Of a DNA stretch of 64,000 nucleotides, positions 16,908-25,773 are shown in pieces. The stretch is from Bacillota bacterium (GTDB lineage: Bacteria; Bacillota; Clostridia; Christensenellales; Aristaeellaceae). The notes below the pieces were generated by a model. That model worked only from the letters and a program-made list of their open reading frames with translations, did no database searches and was not told the DNA's origin. The position numbers and the translations under genes are program-made. Position 1 is the first letter of the stretch; every line of letters starts with the position of its first letter. The DNA lies in NCBI GenBank assembly GCA_023435435.1, contig JAEYRW010000118.1, positions 44,768-108,767 of the forward strand. The letters are read 5' to 3'.

Positions 16908-18776
16908 ATGCCAATCAGAGTACTTGATCCCGCGATCGTGGGCCGCATCGCCGCCGGTGAGGTGGTGGAGCGCCCCGCTTCGGTCGCGAAGGAACTCATT
17001 GAGAACGCCGTGGATGCGGGCGCCACGTCCGTCACCGTGGAGGTAAAGGACGGCGGCATTGCGCTTTTGCGCGTCACCGACAATGGCTGCGGCATCGCGC
17101 CCGGCCAGGTTGCCCTGGCGTTTGAAAACCATGCGACGTCCAAAATCGCCTCCGCGGAACAGCTCGACGACATTCGGACGCTGGGCTTTCGCGGCGAGGC
17201 GCTTCCGTCCATCGCCTCCGTTTCCCACGTGGAAATGACCACGCGGGAAAATGGCGCGCACAGCGGCGTCCGGTTGAACGTCGACGGCGGCGTCCGCCAT
17301 CCCGTTCAGGAGGTTGGCTGCCCGGAGGGCACCACGGTTGTGGTGTCGGAACTTTTTTACAATGTGCCCGTGCGCCGCGCTTTTTTGAAAAAGCCCGCCT
17401 ACGAGGGGTCGCTGGTGAGCGATCTGGTGGAGCGCATGATCCTCGGAAACCCCGCCGTCTCCTTCCGCTTCATCAACAACGGGCGGACGGTTTATCACAG
17501 CTTTGGGGACGGCAATCTCAAGCATGCGGTGTTTGCCGTGTACGGCAGCGATACCGCCGAAAAAATGACCAATGTCGACTTCGCCTTTGGCGGCATGCGC
17601 ATTTCGGGCATGATTGGTGTGGGGGAGCTTTCCAAGCCCACGCGGGCGCACCAGTTCTTCTACATCAACGGCCGCAGCGTGCACTGCCAGCTCATGACGC
17701 AGGTGCTCGAACAGGTCTGCGCCGGGCGTGTGACCATCGGTACATATCCCATGTGCGCGCTCATGCTTCAAATACCGCCCGCCAGCGTGGATGTCAACGT
17801 CCATCCCAACAAACTGGAGGTACGCTTCCGCGACGAACAGTCCATCCGGGAATCCGCCACGTACATCCTCTCGCAGGCTTTCGCGGGGGAAACCATGCTT
17901 GACTTCGCGCGGGACGAAAAAACATTCGAACACGCATACGTTGTAGAAGAAAAACAGACCGTTGTCGTCGAAAAAGAGGACGAAGTCGTAAATGAACAAG
18001 TTGAAGTCGATACAACTCCGTCTCTTGAAGAACGCTTGAATGTTGTACGGTCCGAGCCGCGCGACTTCACAAAACTCGAAATCCGGGAGTACGATGTTCC
18101 TGTTCTGGAGCCGCACGCGCCCATCCGGCCCGAAGTCCGAGAGGAGCCGCGGCAAATTGCCCTTGCGGAACCGGAAGAGCCCGGGAAGCCCCGGCGCGTG
18201 GAGCCGGCATATCGGGTGATCGGCACGCTTTTTAAGACGTACATCCTCATTGAACTGGACGAATCGCTCCTACTGATCGACCAGCACGCCGCCCATGAGC
18301 GCATCCTGTATGAAAAGTTCAACAGGAGGTTGGAGAGCGGGGGAACGGCGTCCCAGCCGCTCCTCGTTCCGATGGTGATCGACGTCGCCCAGCGGGAAAT
18401 GTCCTTGCTTCAGGAGTTCGACGAATCCCTGCGCGCCGCCGGTTACGAGGTCGAACCCTTTGGCGAGCGGAGCGTCAGCGTGCGCGCCGTGCCCTTCATT
18501 TTAGGTCGTGCCGAGGTGCGGCCGGCGTTCATGGACATGCTTGAATCCCTGGACCGCCTGGCCGCGGCAGCAAAGGAGGCGCGCAGGGACGAACTCGCCA
18601 TGATGGCGTGCAAGGCGGCCGTGAAGGGCGGCGACAGCCTCTCCACCTCAGAAATCAACGCGCTCATCGATACCATGCGCGAGACCGGCGCGTCGCCCAC
18701 CTGTCCGCACGGGCGTCCCGTTTCCCGCACGCTCACTCGGCGCGAAATCGAGAAAATGTTCAGGCGCATCCAATGA
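16908..18776 (+). CDS. mutL: DNA mismatch repair protein MutL (endonuclease type)
   Basis: A 622-residue GHKL ATPase and matchmaker of mismatch repair. Motifs include ELIENAVDAGAT, DNGCGIAPGQ and GFRGEALPSI in the N-terminal ATPase. A variable acidic linker spans about 330-420. The C-terminal domain contains DQHAAHERILYE near 457, the metal-binding endonuclease motif, plus CPHGRP, so this MutL is a latent nicking enzyme as in organisms lacking MutH. Its TGA overlaps the miaA ATG (ATGA). Codon use in the linker differs slightly from the flanks, as is common for disordered linkers. Confidence 0.96.
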   Translation: MPIRVLDPAIVGRIAAGEVVERPASVAKELIENAVDAGATSVTVEVKDGGIALLRVTDNGCGIAPGQVALAFENHATSKIASAEQLDDIRTLGFRGEALPSIASVSHVEMTTRENGAHSGVRLNVDGGVRHPVQEVGCPEGTTVVVSELFYNVPVRRAFLKKPAYEGSLVSDLVERMILGNPAVSFRFINNGRTVYHSFGDGNLKHAVFAVYGSDTAEKMTNVDFAFGGMRISGMIGVGELSKPTRAHQFFYINGRSVHCQLMTQVLEQVCAGRVTIGTYPMCALMLQIPPASVDVNVHPNKLEVRFRDEQSIRESATYILSQAFAGETMLDFARDEKTFEHAYVVEEKQTVVVEKEDEVVNEQVEVDTTPSLEERLNVVRSEPRDFTKLEIREYDVPVLEPHAPIRPEVREEPRQIALAEPEEPGKPRRVEPAYRVIGTLFKTYILIELDESLLLIDQHAAHERILYEKFNRRLESGGTASQPLLVPMVIDVAQREMSLLQEFDESLRAAGYEVEPFGERSVSVRAVPFILGRAEVRPAFMDMLESLDRLAAAAKEARRDELAMMACKAAVKGGDSLSTSEINALIDTMRETGASPTCPHGRPVSRTLTRREIEKMFRRIQ

Positions 18777-19717
18777 CGGCGCGCATTCTGCTGCCCGTTG
18801 TCGCCGGCCCCACCGCCTCTGGAAAGACCGCGTGCGCGGTGGCGCTCTGTGAAAGCCTCGACGGCGAGGTCGTTTCCGCCGATTCCATGCAGGTGTACAG
18901 CGGCATGGAGATTTTATCCGCCGCGCCGGGCGAGGGGGAGAGGCGGGGGATTGCGCACCACCTCATCGCCGCCGCCGCCCCCGATGAACCCATGAGTGCT
19001 TGGGCGTACCGCGACATTGCCGCGCGCGTCATCGGGGAAATCGCGGCGCGCGGGAAAATGCCCGTTCTGTGCGGCGGAACCGGGCTGTACATCGACGCCG
19101 TTACAAAGCCCATGCGCTTTTCGGAACAGAGCGATCCCACCTTGCGCGACGGACTCCGGGAAATGGCAAACACGCCGGGCGGCCGCGAAGAGATGCACGC
19201 AATTCTGGCGAAATTTGACCCCGACAGCGCCCGACGGCTTCACCCCAACGATGTGCGCCGCGTGGCGCGCGCCATCGAGGTCTACCGACTCACCGGCGTC
19301 ACGCTCACCGAGCAAAACCGCCTCGACGCCGCGCGCACGGGCGACTACGACGAGATCCTGTTTGCCATCGACCGTCCCCGCGAGGAGCTTTACGCACGCA
19401 TCGACGCGCGCGTCGATGAAATGGTGAAGCGCGGCCTTCTGCGCGAGGTGCGCACGCTCATGGGGCTCGCCCAGGAACACCCCACGGCCATGCAGGCCAT
19501 CGGTTATAAGGAAATCGCCGCCGCGCTGCGCGGGGAGGTTCGTCTCCCGGATGCCATCCTTCAAATGAAGCAGGCCACGCGCAACTATGCCAAGCGTCAG
19601 ATCACCTGGCTGCGGCGGGATCCGCGCGCGATTTGGCTGAAGGCGTCCGAAAGAACGCCGGAGGACCTGGCCCGCGAGATGGTGAAAATCATTGAAAACA
19701 GGAGAAATCATGGATAA
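18773..19717 (+). CDS. miaA: tRNA dimethylallyltransferase MiaA
   Basis: A prenyltransferase of about 314 residues that adds dimethylallyl to A37 of tRNA, providing the substrate for MiaB. The P-loop GPTASGKT sits near residue 12, followed by SADSMQVYSGM with the catalytic Asp/Ser-Thr region, and GGTGLYIDAV. ATG 18773 overlaps the mutL stop by 4 nt, so it is translationally coupled. A longer in-frame extension upstream lies entirely inside mutL and is not needed. Confidence 0.95.
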   Translation: MTARILLPVVAGPTASGKTACAVALCESLDGEVVSADSMQVYSGMEILSAAPGEGERRGIAHHLIAAAAPDEPMSAWAYRDIAARVIGEIAARGKMPVLCGGTGLYIDAVTKPMRFSEQSDPTLRDGLREMANTPGGREEMHAILAKFDPDSARRLHPNDVRRVARAIEVYRLTGVTLTEQNRLDAARTGDYDEILFAIDRPREELYARIDARVDEMVKRGLLREVRTLMGLAQEHPTAMQAIGYKEIAAALRGEVRLPDAILQMKQATRNYAKRQITWLRRDPRAIWLKASERTPEDLAREMVKIIENRRNHG

Positions 19718-20948
19718 GCGCTTCGAAGCTCTCATGCAAACGTGCGAAGCCGCCTGCGCGGGTGCGTTTGCGCACATCGACGAAATCGAACAGACGAACA
19801 CCGCGCGTGTGCTTCGCGCGTTCCAGAAGCATCGCATTTCAACCCGCCACTTTGCCGGGACGACGGGCTACGGCTACGGCGACATCGGCCGCGACGCGCT
19901 CTCGGATGTGTTTCGCGATGTTCTGGGCGCAGAATCCGCCCTCGTCCGTCCGCAGATTGCCTCCGGCACCCATGCGCTGGCCCTCTGCCTGTACGGCGTG
20001 CTCCGCCCGGGCGACGTCATGCTCTCCGCCGCCGGAAAGCCTTACGATACCCTCGAGGAGATCATCGGGCACACAGGCGAGGCCGGGAACGGCTCCCTCC
20101 GGGAATTCGGGGTTCGTTATCGGCAGGTGGAACTGACGCCCCATGGGGCGCTCGACATTCCGCAAATTTTGACAAATTTGACAGACGACGTCAAGCTCGT
20201 CCTCATCCAGCGGTCCCGCGGCTACGACTGGCGGCCTTCTCTGGGCGTTTCAGAAATCGACGATGCCATCGCCGCCATTCACAAAAAAAAGAGCGACGTT
20301 TGTGTGATGGTGGACAACTGCTACGGCGAATTTACGGATGAAAGGGAACCTGCCGCCGATTTGATGGCGGGTTCCCTCATTAAGAATCCCGGCGGCGGAA
20401 TCGCCCCGACGGGCGGCTACATCGCCGGAAAGGCACGCTTCGTCGAGAAGGTCGCCTACCGGCTGACGTCTCCGGGCATCGGCGCGGAGGTTGGCTCCTA
20501 CGCAGGCGGCTACCAGCCTTTTTTTCAGGGCCTTTTCCTCGCGCCGCACACCGTCGCCCAGGCAAAAAAAACCGCCGTGCTTGCGGCGAAGCTCTTTTCA
20601 GAGCTGGGGTTTGAGGTCAATCCCGCCTACGACGAAACGCGCAACGACATTATCCAGGCAATTAAGTTCGGCGCGCCCGAAAAGCTCATCAAGTTCTGCC
20701 AGGCCATCCAGCTTGCGTCCCCGGTGGATTCCGAGGCCGTGCCCGAGCCCTGGGACATGCCCGGCTACGCCAATCCCGTCATCATGGCGGCCGGTACCTT
20801 CGTCGCGGGCGCCTCGATTGAATTGAGCGCCGACGCGCCCATCCGCGCGCCGTACACCGCCTATCTCCAGGGCGCGCTCACGTACGCCCACGGAAAATAC
20901 GCCCTTGGCGTCGCGCTCGAGGAGATGCGGAACGCCGGCATGCTTTAA
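19710..20948 (+). CDS. methionine gamma-lyase family protein (YnbB / aluminium-resistance type)
   Basis: A PLP-dependent Cys/Met-metabolism-type enzyme of about 412 residues. RPQIASGTHALALCLYG, MVDNCYGEFTDE (conserved Asp) and SLIKNPGGGIAPTGGYIAG (the Lys expected to bind PLP) mark the fold. ATG 19710 has AGGAGA 5-6 nt upstream and overlaps the miaA end by 8 nt. Proteins of this type commonly follow miaA or hfq in Firmicutes; their physiological reaction is poorly established, so methionine gamma-lyase is a family label. The gene converges on the recombinase and overlaps its end by 4 nt. Confidence 0.88.
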   Translation: MDKRFEALMQTCEAACAGAFAHIDEIEQTNTARVLRAFQKHRISTRHFAGTTGYGYGDIGRDALSDVFRDVLGAESALVRPQIASGTHALALCLYGVLRPGDVMLSAAGKPYDTLEEIIGHTGEAGNGSLREFGVRYRQVELTPHGALDIPQILTNLTDDVKLVLIQRSRGYDWRPSLGVSEIDDAIAAIHKKKSDVCVMVDNCYGEFTDEREPAADLMAGSLIKNPGGGIAPTGGYIAGKARFVEKVAYRLTSPGIGAEVGSYAGGYQPFFQGLFLAPHTVAQAKKTAVLAAKLFSELGFEVNPAYDETRNDIIQAIKFGAPEKLIKFCQAIQLASPVDSEAVPEPWDMPGYANPVIMAAGTFVAGASIELSADAPIRAPYTAYLQGALTYAHGKYALGVALEEMRNAGML

Positions 20949-22021
20949 TCCTCTTTTTCCGGCTTTGGATCGTCCCGCAGCTTGACGCTCTTGGCGGCCA
21001 TGCGCCGCCGGTCGTCGAGCATGGCGGCGTAGTGCCGCCGCGTGGTGTTGACGTCCGAGTGCCCGAGAACATCTGCCACGAGGTAGATATCGCCGGTTTC
21101 ATGGTACAGATTTGTGCCGAATGTGGAACGCAGCTTGTGGGGACTCAGCTTCTTTTTGAGCGGCGAGGCCATGGTCGCGTATTTTTTGACCATCAACTCG
21201 ACCGTGCGGACCGAGATCCGACGCCGTTGCAGCGACAAAAACAGCGCGTTTTCATGCCCGGGCAGCGCCTGAATCTCCCTGCGCTGGGAAAGGTATCGCC
21301 GGAGGACCTCCGAAACCTCGTCGGGGAAGTACAGAATTGCCTGACTGCCGCCCTTTCGCGTCACGGTAAAGCCATTCAGGTTGAAATCAACGTCGGGGAT
21401 GTCGATGCCCACAAGCTCGCTGACCCGGATTCCGGTTCCGAGAAAGAGAGATAAAATCGCAAGATCGCGCAATTTTGTATTTTCGTTGTATTTCTTTTGC
21501 TTTCCGCTCATGGCGTCCCCGGATTCGACCAGATCCAGCATTTTGGCGATTTCATCGATTTCCAGCCGTAAAATCGGCTTTTCATGGCGCTTCGGCATGT
21601 CGATCAGCCGTGAAACATCCGTTGTGATACACTGATTCTTAAATAAATATGAATAAAATGACCTTAATGAGGCGAGCTTGCGCATCCGTCCGTCGTCGCC
21701 GTTGGTGACGGAATTGTCCGCAACATAATAGAGGGCGAGGTATTCGAGGTAAAGGCTCACATCGCGGGCGCTGACGGCTGCGAGGTCGGCGGGGACGAGG
21801 GTGCGCGCTTCCTTGTGGGCGAAAACCGGGATTTCCTTGAACAGGAATCCGAAGAACAGTTTGAGATCGCACGCGTACGCGTACCGGGTCAGGGGTTGCG
21901 TGGTCGGCTCGATGGCGCGGATAAAATCGCGGCACATGTCCGGAAGCTCGGACAAAACCTCGCGCGTGAGCAAGGTGAGCTGCTGTGCGCGCTGTTGGGC
22001 GTAGGAGAGCTCCTTCGGCAT
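20945..22021 (-). CDS. XerC/XerD-type tyrosine recombinase
   Basis: A site-specific recombinase of about 358 residues. The N-terminal SAM-like core-binding domain covers residues 30-140. The catalytic residues are all visible: Arg in GTGIRVSELVG (about 199), Lys in VTRKGG (about 223), HKLR (about 295-298), His in LGHSDVNTT (about 321) and Tyr in RRHYAAM (about 331). It is longer than XerC/XerD (about 300) because of an extended N-terminus and an insert around SGKQKKYNENTK. ATG 22021 has AGGTGG 5 nt upstream. No attachment sites or phage genes flank it, so a chromosomal housekeeping role is more likely than integration. It lies downstream of the Cys-rich gene and the LexA box. Confidence 0.88.
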   Translation of the reverse strand: MPKELSYAQQRAQQLTLLTREVLSELPDMCRDFIRAIEPTTQPLTRYAYACDLKLFFGFLFKEIPVFAHKEARTLVPADLAAVSARDVSLYLEYLALYYVADNSVTNGDDGRMRKLASLRSFYSYLFKNQCITTDVSRLIDMPKRHEKPILRLEIDEIAKMLDLVESGDAMSGKQKKYNENTKLRDLAILSLFLGTGIRVSELVGIDIPDVDFNLNGFTVTRKGGSQAILYFPDEVSEVLRRYLSQRREIQALPGHENALFLSLQRRRISVRTVELMVKKYATMASPLKKKLSPHKLRSTFGTNLYHETGDIYLVADVLGHSDVNTTRRHYAAMLDDRRRMAAKSVKLRDDPKPEKED

Positions 22022-22082
22022 TTTTACCACCTATCTTTTCGCAAAAGCTGTCTTTTACGCATAGTTATAGATCCCGATAGAA

Positions 22083-22100
22083 GGGGCGATTCACCGCCCC
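22083..22100 (-). terminator. hairpin between the Cys-rich gene and the recombinase
   Basis: GGGGCG (22083-22088) and CGCCCC (22095-22100) form a 6-bp stem with a 6-nt loop. The T-tract is poor on the minus strand, so read-through into the recombinase is plausible. Confidence 0.35.
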
Positions 22101-22110
22101 ATCAATCGTT

Positions 22111-22290
22111 TTACGGCATTTCCTCGGTCTCGAAGACCTCGTCCACTTCGATTGCCCGGTAATCCGCGCCGGAGCGGACGCACTTCATGCAGTTGTCGCA
22201 GAACTTGTCCGGGTCGAGATCGCAACGGACGCATTCGCCGCAGTCGTCGCAAATCTTCTCCTCGTCAAGCATGCATCGTTTTTCTTCCAT
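22111..22290 (-). CDS. small Cys-rich protein, unknown function
   Basis: A 59-residue acidic protein with two closely spaced cysteine groups, ICDDCGECVRC and FCDNCMKC, plus one early Cys. The CxxC arrays suggest Zn or Fe-S binding; no family was recognised. ATG 22290 has GGAGG about 10 nt upstream and a good promoter at 22317-22345. It is divergent from lexA and shares the spacer that holds an SOS box. The recombinase starts 89 nt after its stop on the same strand. Confidence 0.7.
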   Translation of the reverse strand: MEEKRCMLDEEKICDDCGECVRCDLDPDKFCDNCMKCVRSGADYRAIEVDEVFETEEMP

Positions 22291-22316
22291 ATTATACACG
22301 CCTCCGATGCCCCACC

Positions 22317-22345
22317 ATTATATCTCAAAACATACCTCTTGGCAA
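22317..22345 (-). promoter_or_regulatory. SigA-type promoter for the Cys-rich protein
   Basis: On the minus strand: TTGCCA (22345-22340), 17-bp spacer, TATAAT (22322-22317). Confidence 0.75.
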
Positions 22346-22359
22346 GTCCGTAAATAATT

Positions 22360-22373
22360 CGAACAAACGTTTG
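22360..22373. promoter_or_regulatory. LexA (SOS) operator
   Basis: CGAACAAACGTTTG matches the Gram-positive LexA/DinR box CGAAC-N4-GTTYG. It overlaps the first bases of the lexA -35 (TTGCAA at 22371) and lies 15 bp upstream of the -35 of the divergent promoter, so it could control both. Confidence 0.85.
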
Positions 22374-22399
22374 CAATCCGCATCCGATTGTGATATAAT
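22371..22399 (+). promoter_or_regulatory. SigA-type promoter for lexA
   Basis: TTGCAA (22371-22376), 17-bp spacer, TATAAT (22394-22399). The -35 overlaps the LexA box, as expected for autorepression. Confidence 0.85.
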
Positions 22400-22430
22400 A
22401 TGGACAAATAAATGTGCGCGGGAGTAAGCC

Positions 22431-23027
22431 ATGAGAACCAGTGACAAGCAGACCATGATCCTCAATTACATCCGTCAGGAGATTGAGCAGAAGGGTTATC
22501 CCCCGTCCGTGCGGGAAATCTGCTCCGCCGTGGGCCTGAAGTCCACTTCGTCGGTGCACGCCCACCTTACGCAGCTTGAGAAAAAGGGCCTCATTCGCCG
22601 CGATTCCACAAAGCCGCGCGCCCTGGAGGTGTTGGACAATCCCCTTTCGCGCGGCCGTTCGATTCCGCTTCTCGGGCGCGTCACGGCGGGCCTGCCCATC
22701 CTCGCGACGGAGAACATCGAGGATTACCTCGTCATGCCCCAATATCTGCTTGGTCGTGACGAAATGTTCGCGCTGCGCGTCCAGGGCGAAAGCATGATCG
22801 AGGCGGGCATCCTGGACGGCGACATTATCCTTCTGCGCAGGCAGGACGACGCGGACAGCGGCGACATCGTCGTCGCGCTCATCGGTGAGGAAGCCACCGT
22901 CAAGCGCATCTTCTACGAGGAAGAATGCGTGCGCCTCCAGCCGGAAAACCATACCATGGAGCCCATTATTCTCGACGAGCCGCCCCAGGTGCTCGGCCGC
23001 CTCATCGCGCTGTTCCGGCAATTTTAG
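22431..23027 (+). CDS. lexA: LexA repressor
   Basis: A 198-residue SOS repressor and self-cleaving protease. The winged helix-turn-helix covers residues 1-65 (GYPPSVREICSAVGLKSTSSV). The cleavage site is Ala-Gly in RVTAGLPI (about 86-87), and the catalytic dyad is Ser121 (QGESMIEAG) and Lys158 (TVKRIF). The promoter overlaps a LexA box, so autoregulation is expected. Downstream lies an unclear 400-base segment and a bidirectional terminator. Confidence 0.96.
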   Translation: MRTSDKQTMILNYIRQEIEQKGYPPSVREICSAVGLKSTSSVHAHLTQLEKKGLIRRDSTKPRALEVLDNPLSRGRSIPLLGRVTAGLPILATENIEDYLVMPQYLLGRDEMFALRVQGESMIEAGILDGDIILLRRQDDADSGDIVVALIGEEATVKRIFYEEECVRLQPENHTMEPIILDEPPQVLGRLIALFRQF

Positions 23028-23048
23028 GATCGCCCATACCAAGCGCCC

Positions 23049-23435
23049 ATGACGTATGATGAATTTCTCGCGTTTCGCGATGTGAAGGTCAAAAACGAGG
23101 GCCACGAAAGGATTGTGCGCCTGTTCTTTCCTACTAGAATCCGTGTCGGGCGACGCACGCTTGCTGCCGGATCTTCTTGGCCGCCATCATCGGTGCGGAC
23201 ACATCCGCAGCGACGGTGCCCTCGGCGTGTTTCAACGGCATTTCCGACGGAACAGAGCCGGCTATCCCGACGTCGTTTATGCCAGACTCGGCGACGGTAC
23301 CCGCATTTTTGTCGATCACTCGGTCAGAAGCGACATCCAAAGGGTGCCGAAGAAGGACGAAAGCGTCGTCTTTCTTACAAGGAACTGCTTTCCGGAACAA
23401 TTGACAGGCGGGACGGATACATTCTTCTGAGCTGA
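23049..23435 (+). other. uncertain segment with several open frames, possibly a degenerate gene
   Basis: After lexA about 390 bases are open in all three forward frames and one reverse frame, and none has a convincing ribosome binding site. The first 30 codons from ATG 23049 (MTYDEFLAFRDVKVKNEGHE) look protein-like. After about 23130 that frame becomes Arg/Pro/Ser-rich as in a shadow frame, while the frame from 23113 gives YPDVVYARLGDGTRIFVDHS. A frameshifted gene remnant would explain this, but no family was recognised. Confidence 0.35.
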
Positions 23436-23456
23436 TCCCAAGGCGGAGCCTTAAAA

Positions 23457-23501
23457 GACCGACGCAAGCCTCCCAAATGGAAGCGGTGCGCCGGCCTTTT
23501 T
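23457..23501. terminator. bidirectional terminator between the lexA region and the HAD gene
   Basis: GACCGACGCA (23457-23466) pairs with TGCGCCGGCC (23487-23496) at 8 of 10 positions. It is flanked by TTTTT on the plus strand and TTTT on the minus strand, and lies directly after the HAD stop on the minus strand. Confidence 0.6.
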
Positions 23502-23503
23502 CT

Positions 23504-24160
23504 TTATCGCTCGTCCGAAAGCAGTTCGGCGTACCCCGTCACATAGCGGTCGGCCAAGCAGACGATTTCCGGGCGATCCAGACGCATGCTCTCGTCCTCG
23601 ATGGCGCATACGCGCATTCCCGCGTTCTTCGCGGTTTTGATCGAATAAAGCGCGTCTTCGAACATCACGCAGTCCGCCAGCGGAACGCCAAGCCTGTCCG
23701 CGAGCCGGTGAAAGAAAGCTTCGTCCTTTTTTGTCGTGCCCATGCCGCTTTCATCGGTGACGAACTCGAAATAGCCGTGCAGCCCGTGCCGCGCCAACGC
23801 CGCGCAGGCGTAGTCTCTGGGCGAGGCGGTGGCGACGCACATCCGCACCCCCGCGCCTTTGAGCATCTCAAGATATTCCCTTACCAGTGGCTTGGGGCCG
23901 ATATCCTCGAGATAATGCCCGCGCATCCGCGCGCAAACCTCAAGCCAGATTGCTTCGCCGTCGAACGCACGCCCCATGCCCTCCAGCGCCTGCTTCAGGT
24001 GTCGCATGGTGGACTTGTAAAACAAAGTCGGATAAATCTCGTCCGGAATCGGAAGCTGGTGCGCCAAGAGGTACTCGATGGCGCCGAGCCGCCAATAGCG
24101 CATGGAATCGAGCAGCGTCCCGTCCATGTCAAAGATCGCGCCCTTAAACTCGAATTTCAC
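23504..24160 (-). CDS. HAD-superfamily phosphatase (beta-phosphoglucomutase-like)
   Basis: A HAD hydrolase of about 218 residues. Motif I is FDMDGTLLDS with the nucleophile and general-acid Asp pair. A helical cap follows (subclass I), motif II is VATASPRD, the motif III Lys lies in TTKKDEAFF and motif IV is MFEDALYSI. The substrate is unknown; sugar phosphates are common. GTG 24160 has GGGGG 8 nt upstream; GTG 24175 is an alternative. It overlaps the MATE gene end by 17 nt or more and is probably translated from the same message. Confidence 0.85.
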   Translation of the reverse strand: MKFEFKGAIFDMDGTLLDSMRYWRLGAIEYLLAHQLPIPDEIYPTLFYKSTMRHLKQALEGMGRAFDGEAIWLEVCARMRGHYLEDIGPKPLVREYLEMLKGAGVRMCVATASPRDYACAALARHGLHGYFEFVTDESGMGTTKKDEAFFHRLADRLGVPLADCVMFEDALYSIKTAKNAGMRVCAIEDESMRLDRPEIVCLADRYVTGYAELLSDER

Positions 24161-25589
24161 TCCACTTACCCCCACGGTATCGTTTGAGCATTAGCGTCAT
24201 GCGCGTGATCATGTCGATGAGCGCGGCGCACCACGCGCCGACCACCGCCGTGTCGCCCCACCCCATCGCCTTGCCCAGCACATAGGTCGCGATAAACGCG
24301 AGCGCGGGCCGCATCACCGAAACGGTAATGAGCATGACCATCGCCGTGTATTTTACGTCGCCCGCGCCCCTGAGCGCGCCGGAGACGACCACCGCCATCA
24401 TTTGGAAGGGCTGGAAGACGCCGACCACGACCATGAGCATCTCGGCCAGCCGACGCACATTCGCGCCGCTGTCATCCTTAATGAAAAGATCAACCAGCGG
24501 CTGCCGGAAGACAATGCAGATGGCGGCGATGCAGATGGCCACCAGAATCGCGATTCTCTGCGCGATGGTCCCGTAAATGTGCGAAAGATCCTTCCGCCCG
24601 CGCCCCAGCATCTGACCGACGAGGGATGTCCCCGCCACGCCCAGCCCGTCCGCAAAGCAGAACGAGAGGTTTAGAAACTGCATTGCGATGAAATGCGCGG
24701 CCGTTGCGTCCGTGCCGAGCCCCGCGACGATTTTTGCGTAGGTAAAAAAGCCGAAACGCATCGCCACCTGCTCGACCATCGCGCCGGACGAAACCCGCAT
24801 GACGTCCCGCACGCTGGTCTCTTGGATTTTCCAGCTGTCGTGCCGTGCGATCTGCAGAAAGGAGTCGGCTTTCGCGCCCCGTGTGAGCGAAAGAAGGCTC
24901 AACAGAAAGCCCACGAACATGCCGATTGCCGTCGCGATGGCCGCGCCCGCCACGCCGAGCGTCGGAAACGGCCCCACACCGTAGATCAAAAGCCAGTTAA
25001 ACAGCACGTTGACGAGGTTTGAAGCGATGTTTACGTACATCGTCAGCTTCGTGTTTCCAATTCCCCGTTGCGCCGCGCAAATGCCCATCGAGAGCGCGTT
25101 GAACGGCAGCGCGGAGCCCACAATGAGAAAATAAATCGTCGCGTCGCCCAGCGTCTCGTTCGGCTTTGCGCCCGCAAACTCCATGAGCTGCCGCCCAAAC
25201 GGTAAAACAAGCGCCATTAAAATGAATGAAAGGCCCACGATCAGAAGGATCGCGTTTCGAACCACCGTATTCGCCTCTTCGCGCCTGCCCTCGCCCTTGC
25301 GACGCGCGACGACGGCCGTAATGCCCACGTTCAGCGCAAAAAAGATGCTGAGCATCAGCATGCGCGGCTGGCCCACGAGTCCGACGGCCGCCACCGCGTT
25401 CGTTCCCACGCCGCTGACCATGACCGTGTCCGCCATGCCGATGACGCTCAAGAGCACCATCTCCAGAACGGACGGGATTGCCAGCCGAAAGTACTCCTGG
25501 TACATCGATTTTTGCGCGGGCATCTCCTCGGCGGCCACGCCGCCAGGCAGCATTCGCTCCACGCCAAAATAGCGGGAAATCAGATCCAT
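24144..25589 (-). CDS. MATE-family multidrug exporter
   Basis: A 481-residue polytopic membrane protein with about 12 hydrophobic segments arranged as two similar halves. The N-terminal half carries AIPSVLEMVLLSVIGMADTVMVSGVG and VAAVGLVGQPRML, typical of MATE/NorM-type cation-coupled antiporters. The second half has AGTSLVGQMLGRG. ATG 25589 has GGAGGC about 10 nt upstream. It begins a two-gene leftward unit with the HAD phosphatase. Substrate is unknown. A second MATE of different sequence lies at 55-56.5 kb. Confidence 0.92.
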   Translation of the reverse strand: MDLISRYFGVERMLPGGVAAEEMPAQKSMYQEYFRLAIPSVLEMVLLSVIGMADTVMVSGVGTNAVAAVGLVGQPRMLMLSIFFALNVGITAVVARRKGEGRREEANTVVRNAILLIVGLSFILMALVLPFGRQLMEFAGAKPNETLGDATIYFLIVGSALPFNALSMGICAAQRGIGNTKLTMYVNIASNLVNVLFNWLLIYGVGPFPTLGVAGAAIATAIGMFVGFLLSLLSLTRGAKADSFLQIARHDSWKIQETSVRDVMRVSSGAMVEQVAMRFGFFTYAKIVAGLGTDATAAHFIAMQFLNLSFCFADGLGVAGTSLVGQMLGRGRKDLSHIYGTIAQRIAILVAICIAAICIVFRQPLVDLFIKDDSGANVRRLAEMLMVVVGVFQPFQMMAVVVSGALRGAGDVKYTAMVMLITVSVMRPALAFIATYVLGKAMGWGDTAVVGAWCAALIDMITRMTLMLKRYRGGKWSEIRV

Positions 25590-25693
25590 TTATATGTAGC
25601 CTCCGAACATTTCGTCCGCTAATAACAATATCTGATCTGGGTTAATTTCGTTAGGCGGAATGTGTTGTGTGGAGATTAGGGCCGATTTATCGG

Positions 25694-25713
25694 GACGCAT
25701 GACGCCATGCGTC
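25694..25713. repeat. 7-bp inverted repeat between MATE and AlaX genes
   Basis: GACGCAT (25694-25700) and ATGCGTC (25707-25713) are separated by 6 nt. The 184-base spacer otherwise holds nothing recognised. Confidence 0.35.
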
Positions 25714-25773
25714 GATCAATCGAAATTATTTATACCATTATAAACGGCGGATTTGCGTCGCGCGCGAAACGCG

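Noticed and set aside
15507..18155. 882-residue open frame on the minus strand opposite mutS/mutL
   Set aside because: It spans two verified genes on the other strand, has no family signature and shows shadow-frame composition.
20945..22021. integrase marking a mobile island
   Set aside because: No attachment repeats, tRNA target, phage or conjugation genes nearby; neighbours are housekeeping genes in conserved order.
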